Positions 61,913 to 64,000 of a stretch of DNA of 64,000 nt are shown one piece after another. Below the pieces are notes generated by a model. That model was given only the letters and a program-made list of their open reading frames with translations, had not been told where the DNA came from and ran no database searches. The DNA is from Clavibacter michiganensis (GTDB lineage: Bacteria; Actinomycetota; Actinomycetes; Actinomycetales; Microbacteriaceae), in the NCBI RefSeq assembly GCF_016907085.1, contig NZ_JAFBBJ010000001.1, positions 1,674,001-1,738,000 of the forward strand, in the 5' to 3' direction. How positions within the stretch are numbered: position 1 is the stretch's first letter; each line of letters opens with the position of its first letter. A program made the position numbers and the translations under genes.

Positions 61913-63186
61913 TGGGTGAGGCCCTCGTAGAGCGGGAAGCCGTCGGTGAGCGTCAGCACGCGCGCACGCAGGGCGGCGAGGTCGCTGCCGGGCTTGAGGG
62001 TCTCGGCGATGATGTCCGCCACCTCGGTGAACTCGGTCTCGCCGAAGCCGCGGGTCGCGAGCGCGGACGTGCCGATGCGGACGCCGGACGTGACCATCGG
62101 CGGGCGCGGGTCGAAAGGCACCGAGTTGCGGTTGACGGTGATGCCGACCTCGTGCAGCGCGTCCTCCGCCTGCTTGCCGTCGATGGGCGAGTTCCGCAGG
62201 TCGGCGAGCACGAGGTGCACGTCGGTGCCGCCCGTGAGCACGGAGACGCCGGCCTCGGTGGAGTCGGCCGCGACGAGGCGCTCGGCGAGGATCTGCGCGC
62301 CCTGGATGGTGCGGCGCTGGCGGTCCGCGAACTCCTCGGTGGCCGCGATCTTGAACGCCGTGGCCTTGGCCGCGATGACGTGCATGAGCGGGCCGCCCTG
62401 CTGGCCCGGGAACACGGCCGAGTTGAGCTTCTTGGCGAGCGCGGTGTCGCGGCTGAGGATCACGCCGGACCGGGGGCCCGCGAGGGTCTTGTGCACGGTG
62501 GAGGAGACGACGTCCGCGTACGGGACGGGCGAGGGGTGCACGCCCGCGGCGACGAGGCCCGCGAAGTGCGCCATGTCGACCCAGAGCTTCGCGCCGACCT
62601 CGTCCGCGATGGAGCGGAACGCGGCGAAGTCGAGGTGGCGGGGGTACGCCGACCAGCCGGCGATGATGACCTGCGGGCGGTGCGCGAGCGCCTTCTCGCG
62701 CACGACGTCCATGTCGATGAGGAAGGTGTCGGGATCGACGCCGTACGCGGCCGCGTCGTAGAGCTTGCCGGAGAAGTTGAGCTTCATGCCGTGCGTGAGG
62801 TGGCCGCCGTGCGCGAGCTCGAGGCCGAGGATCGTGTCGCCCGGCTGCGCGATGGCGGCGAGGACGGCGGCGTTCGCGGTGGCGCCGGAGTGCGGCTGGA
62901 CGTTGGCGAACTCGGCGCCGAAGAGGCTCTTGGCGCGGTCGATGGCGAGCTGCTCGGCGACGTCCACGAACTCGCAGCCGCCGTAGTAGCGGCGGCCCGG
63001 GTAGCCCTCGGCGTACTTGTTGGTGAGCACGGATCCCTGCGACTGCAGCACCGCGCGCGGCACGAAGTTCTCGCTGGCGATCATCTCGAGGGTGCCGCGC
63101 TGACGGCCGAGCTCCTGCTCGAGGACGGCCGCGATCTCCGGGTCGACCTCGGAGAGGGGGGCGTTGAAGGACTGGTCGACGGGCAT
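61909..63186 (-). CDS. glyA: Serine hydroxymethyltransferase
   Basis: A protein of 425 residues. PLP Lys233 in [26 protein letters not shown], and WVDMAHFAG. Makes glycine and methylene-THF from serine. AAGGAG before the ATG at 63186. Preceded by a ZTP-type leader. Confidence 0.96.
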   Translation of the reverse strand: MPVDQSFNAPLSEVDPEIAAVLEQELGRQRGTLEMIASENFVPRAVLQSQGSVLTNKYAEGYPGRRYYGGCEFVDVAEQLAIDRAKSLFGAEFANVQPHSGATANAAVLAAIAQPGDTILGLELAHGGHLTHGMKLNFSGKLYDAAAYGVDPDTFLIDMDVVREKALAHRPQVIIAGWSAYPRHLDFAAFRSIADEVGAKLWVDMAHFAGLVAAGVHPSPVPYADVVSSTVHKTLAGPRSGVILSRDTALAKKLNSAVFPGQQGGPLMHVIAAKATAFKIAATEEFADRQRRTIQGAQILAERLVAADSTEAGVSVLTGGTDVHLVLADLRNSPIDGKQAEDALHEVGITVNRNSVPFDPRPPMVTSGVRIGTSALATRGFGETEFTEVADIIAETLKPGSDLAALRARVLTLTDGFPLYEGLTQ

Positions 63187-63223
63187 GGGACTCCTTGAGC
63201 ACGGTGGACGAATGGATGCGTCG

Positions 63224-63300
63224 TGGCCCAGGCGTACGGCCACCAACCGTGTGAGTCGCTCCCCGATGGTGACCCATCCGAACGCCAGTCGCGACGGGTC
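63224..63300 (-). promoter_or_regulatory. ZTP (pfl) riboswitch of glyA-folD
   Basis: The minus strand reads GTCGCGACTGGCG at the 5' side, ACCATCGGGGAGCG in the middle and GGCCGTACGCCTGGGC at the 3' side. These are the conserved blocks of the pfl motif, which senses ZTP/ZMP made when 10-formyl-THF is short. About 40 bases separate it from the glyA ATG. A TAGGAT -10 (63303-63308) lies directly upstream. Confidence 0.88.
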
Positions 63301-63302
63301 CG

Positions 63303-63308
63303 ATCCTA
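63303..63308 (-). promoter_or_regulatory. -10 box of the glyA-folD leader
   Basis: TAGGAT, placed so that transcription starts at the edge of the aptamer. Confidence 0.6.
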
Positions 63309-63427
63309 CCCGGGCGGGCGCGCGCCCGCGAGGCGCGCGCCCGTGCCCGGACGGTCGCGGGATGGCCGCCGGGCGAGGAGATCCGCTGCGCACGAACGGT
63401 TCAGGGGGTCGCGCGCGCCGCCCGCCC

Positions 63428-63433
63428 GTAGGA
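63428..63433 (+). promoter_or_regulatory. -10 box, GH13-like gene
   Basis: TAGGAT about 50 bases before the ATG at 63483, giving a short leader with GGAGGAAGGA. Confidence 0.45.
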
Positions 63434-63482
63434 TCAGGGGGTCGGGCGACGGTGCCCGCCGGATGCGGAGGAAGGACCGAGC

Positions 63483-64000
63483 ATGGGGAGCGCAGCGCTC
63501 ACGACCGATCCCGCGGCAGGCGGACACGACCGCGACGGCGCGCGCGCCGACGACCCGGCCGCCGGCGACGACCGCGCCCACGGCGACGCGCCCGCCGCGC
63601 CCCCGCTCGACCGCGACGCCCTCGCCGCCGACCTCCGCCCGCTCGTGGACGACGACGCCGACTCCCTCGCCGACGCGCTGGCCGCGGATCTCCGCGACGT
63701 GCGCGCCCGCCGCGCCCCGACCGGCGCATCCCCCGACGGCCTCGACCTCGACCTCCGCACGGGCGGCGTCTGCTACGTCGACCGGTACGCCGACGACCTG
63801 CGGGGCCTCGCCGCGCGGATCCCCGCCCTCCGCGACCTCGGGCTCACCCACCTGCAGATCACGCCGGTCGCCGAACGCGCGGACGACGACGACGCGGACG
63901 CCCTCCTGGCGCCAGGGGTGCGCGTGCGCGCCGGCCTCGGATCCGCGGCCGACCTGGGCGACCTCGCCGACGCCCTCCACGACGCGGGCCTCACGCTCGC
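63483..64000 (+). CDS. GH13 (amylosucrase/alpha-amylase-like) enzyme, N-terminal part
   Basis: The frame is open to the right edge; 172 residues are visible. An Ala/Asp-rich first 60 residues is followed by [13 protein letters not shown] and [14 protein letters not shown], the first strand of the GH13 barrel in the amylosucrase/trehalose-synthase group. Catalytic residues lie outside the window. GGAGGAAGGA before the ATG. Confidence 0.7.
   Translation, partial: MGSAALTTDPAAGGHDRDGARADDPAAGDDRAHGDAPAAPPLDRDALAADLRPLVDDDADSLADALAADLRDVRARRAPTGASPDGLDLDLRTGGVCYVDRYADDLRGLAARIPALRDLGLTHLQITPVAERADDDDADALLAPGVRVRAGLGSAADLGDLADALHDAGLTL

Noticed and set aside
63398..63410. GGTTCAGG before the GH13-like gene as a PHO box
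   Set aside because: Only one degenerate unit, lacking the GTTCACC core.

Overview
The window is a very G+C-rich (about 70% or more by eye), gene-dense piece of an actinobacterial chromosome. The gene set points to the Microbacteriaceae, and Clavibacter or a close relative is my best guess: mshD for mycothiol, GlnR, CarD, a SenX3/RegX3 pair with PhoU, a WXG100 protein, bacterial XPB, CIRCE-controlled groEL without groES, and TANNNT -10 boxes placed right before start codons. The genus is inferred from gene content and style, not from a database match. I see no phage, transposase, integrase, plasmid function or CRISPR array. This is mostly core chromosome with a few lineage-specific surface and exported proteins.

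Layout. 1-5.3 kb: a sortase-anchored repeat protein cut by the left edge, a BTAD regulator, an S9 peptidase and an HNH nuclease. 5.3-16.6 kb: an NlpC/P60 wall hydrolase, a DtxR-type metal regulator, serC, a cold-shock/DUF3027 pair, a helicase-associated protein beside an XPB helicase, a two-component system and a WXG100 protein. 16.7-22.2 kb: groEL with two CIRCE operators, cspA, LytR_C and DUF3263 proteins, msrB, a nitroreductase-like protein, tRNA-Thr and a DsbA-like thiol protein. 22.5-33.8 kb: an orphan sugar-ABC ATPase, DUF4032, then rlmB-cysS-ispDF-carD and regX3-senX3-phoU-gpmA. 33.8-47.2 kb: a methyltransferase, a FUSC/YgfZ/nitrobindin cluster, glnR-mshD, ppk1, a MutT1-like protein and pstSCAB. 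47.2-54 kb: an ECF sigma/anti-sigma pair, tRNA-Lys, a divergent acyltransferase/SGNH pair and a Tat-exported beta-helix protein. 54-64 kb: an Excalibur protein with internal repeats, a galactose cluster (deoR-galM and galT-galK), a GNAT enzyme, a gamma carbonic anhydrase, folD-glyA behind a ZTP riboswitch, and the start of a GH13-like enzyme that runs off the right edge.

How it works together. The clearest network is phosphate control. SenX3/RegX3/PhoU are encoded here, and 11-bp direct repeats of the GTTCACC type (PHO boxes) lie upstream of phoU, ppk and pstS, linking sensing, polyphosphate storage and high-affinity uptake. A second unit is one-carbon metabolism: glyA and folD overlap by four bases and follow a ZTP-sensing leader. 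A third is galactose use by the Leloir pathway with its own DeoR-type repressor. At the DNA level two things stand out: about twenty genes look leaderless, and GGATCC is several-fold more frequent than composition predicts, in all reading frames. I found no wholly new multi-gene system. The better leads are the GGATCC signal, the four-repeat EWxxxGFP protein, the His-rich 37-residue ORF with its own hairpin, the poly-Asp DUF3027 protein and the split acyltransferase/SGNH pair.
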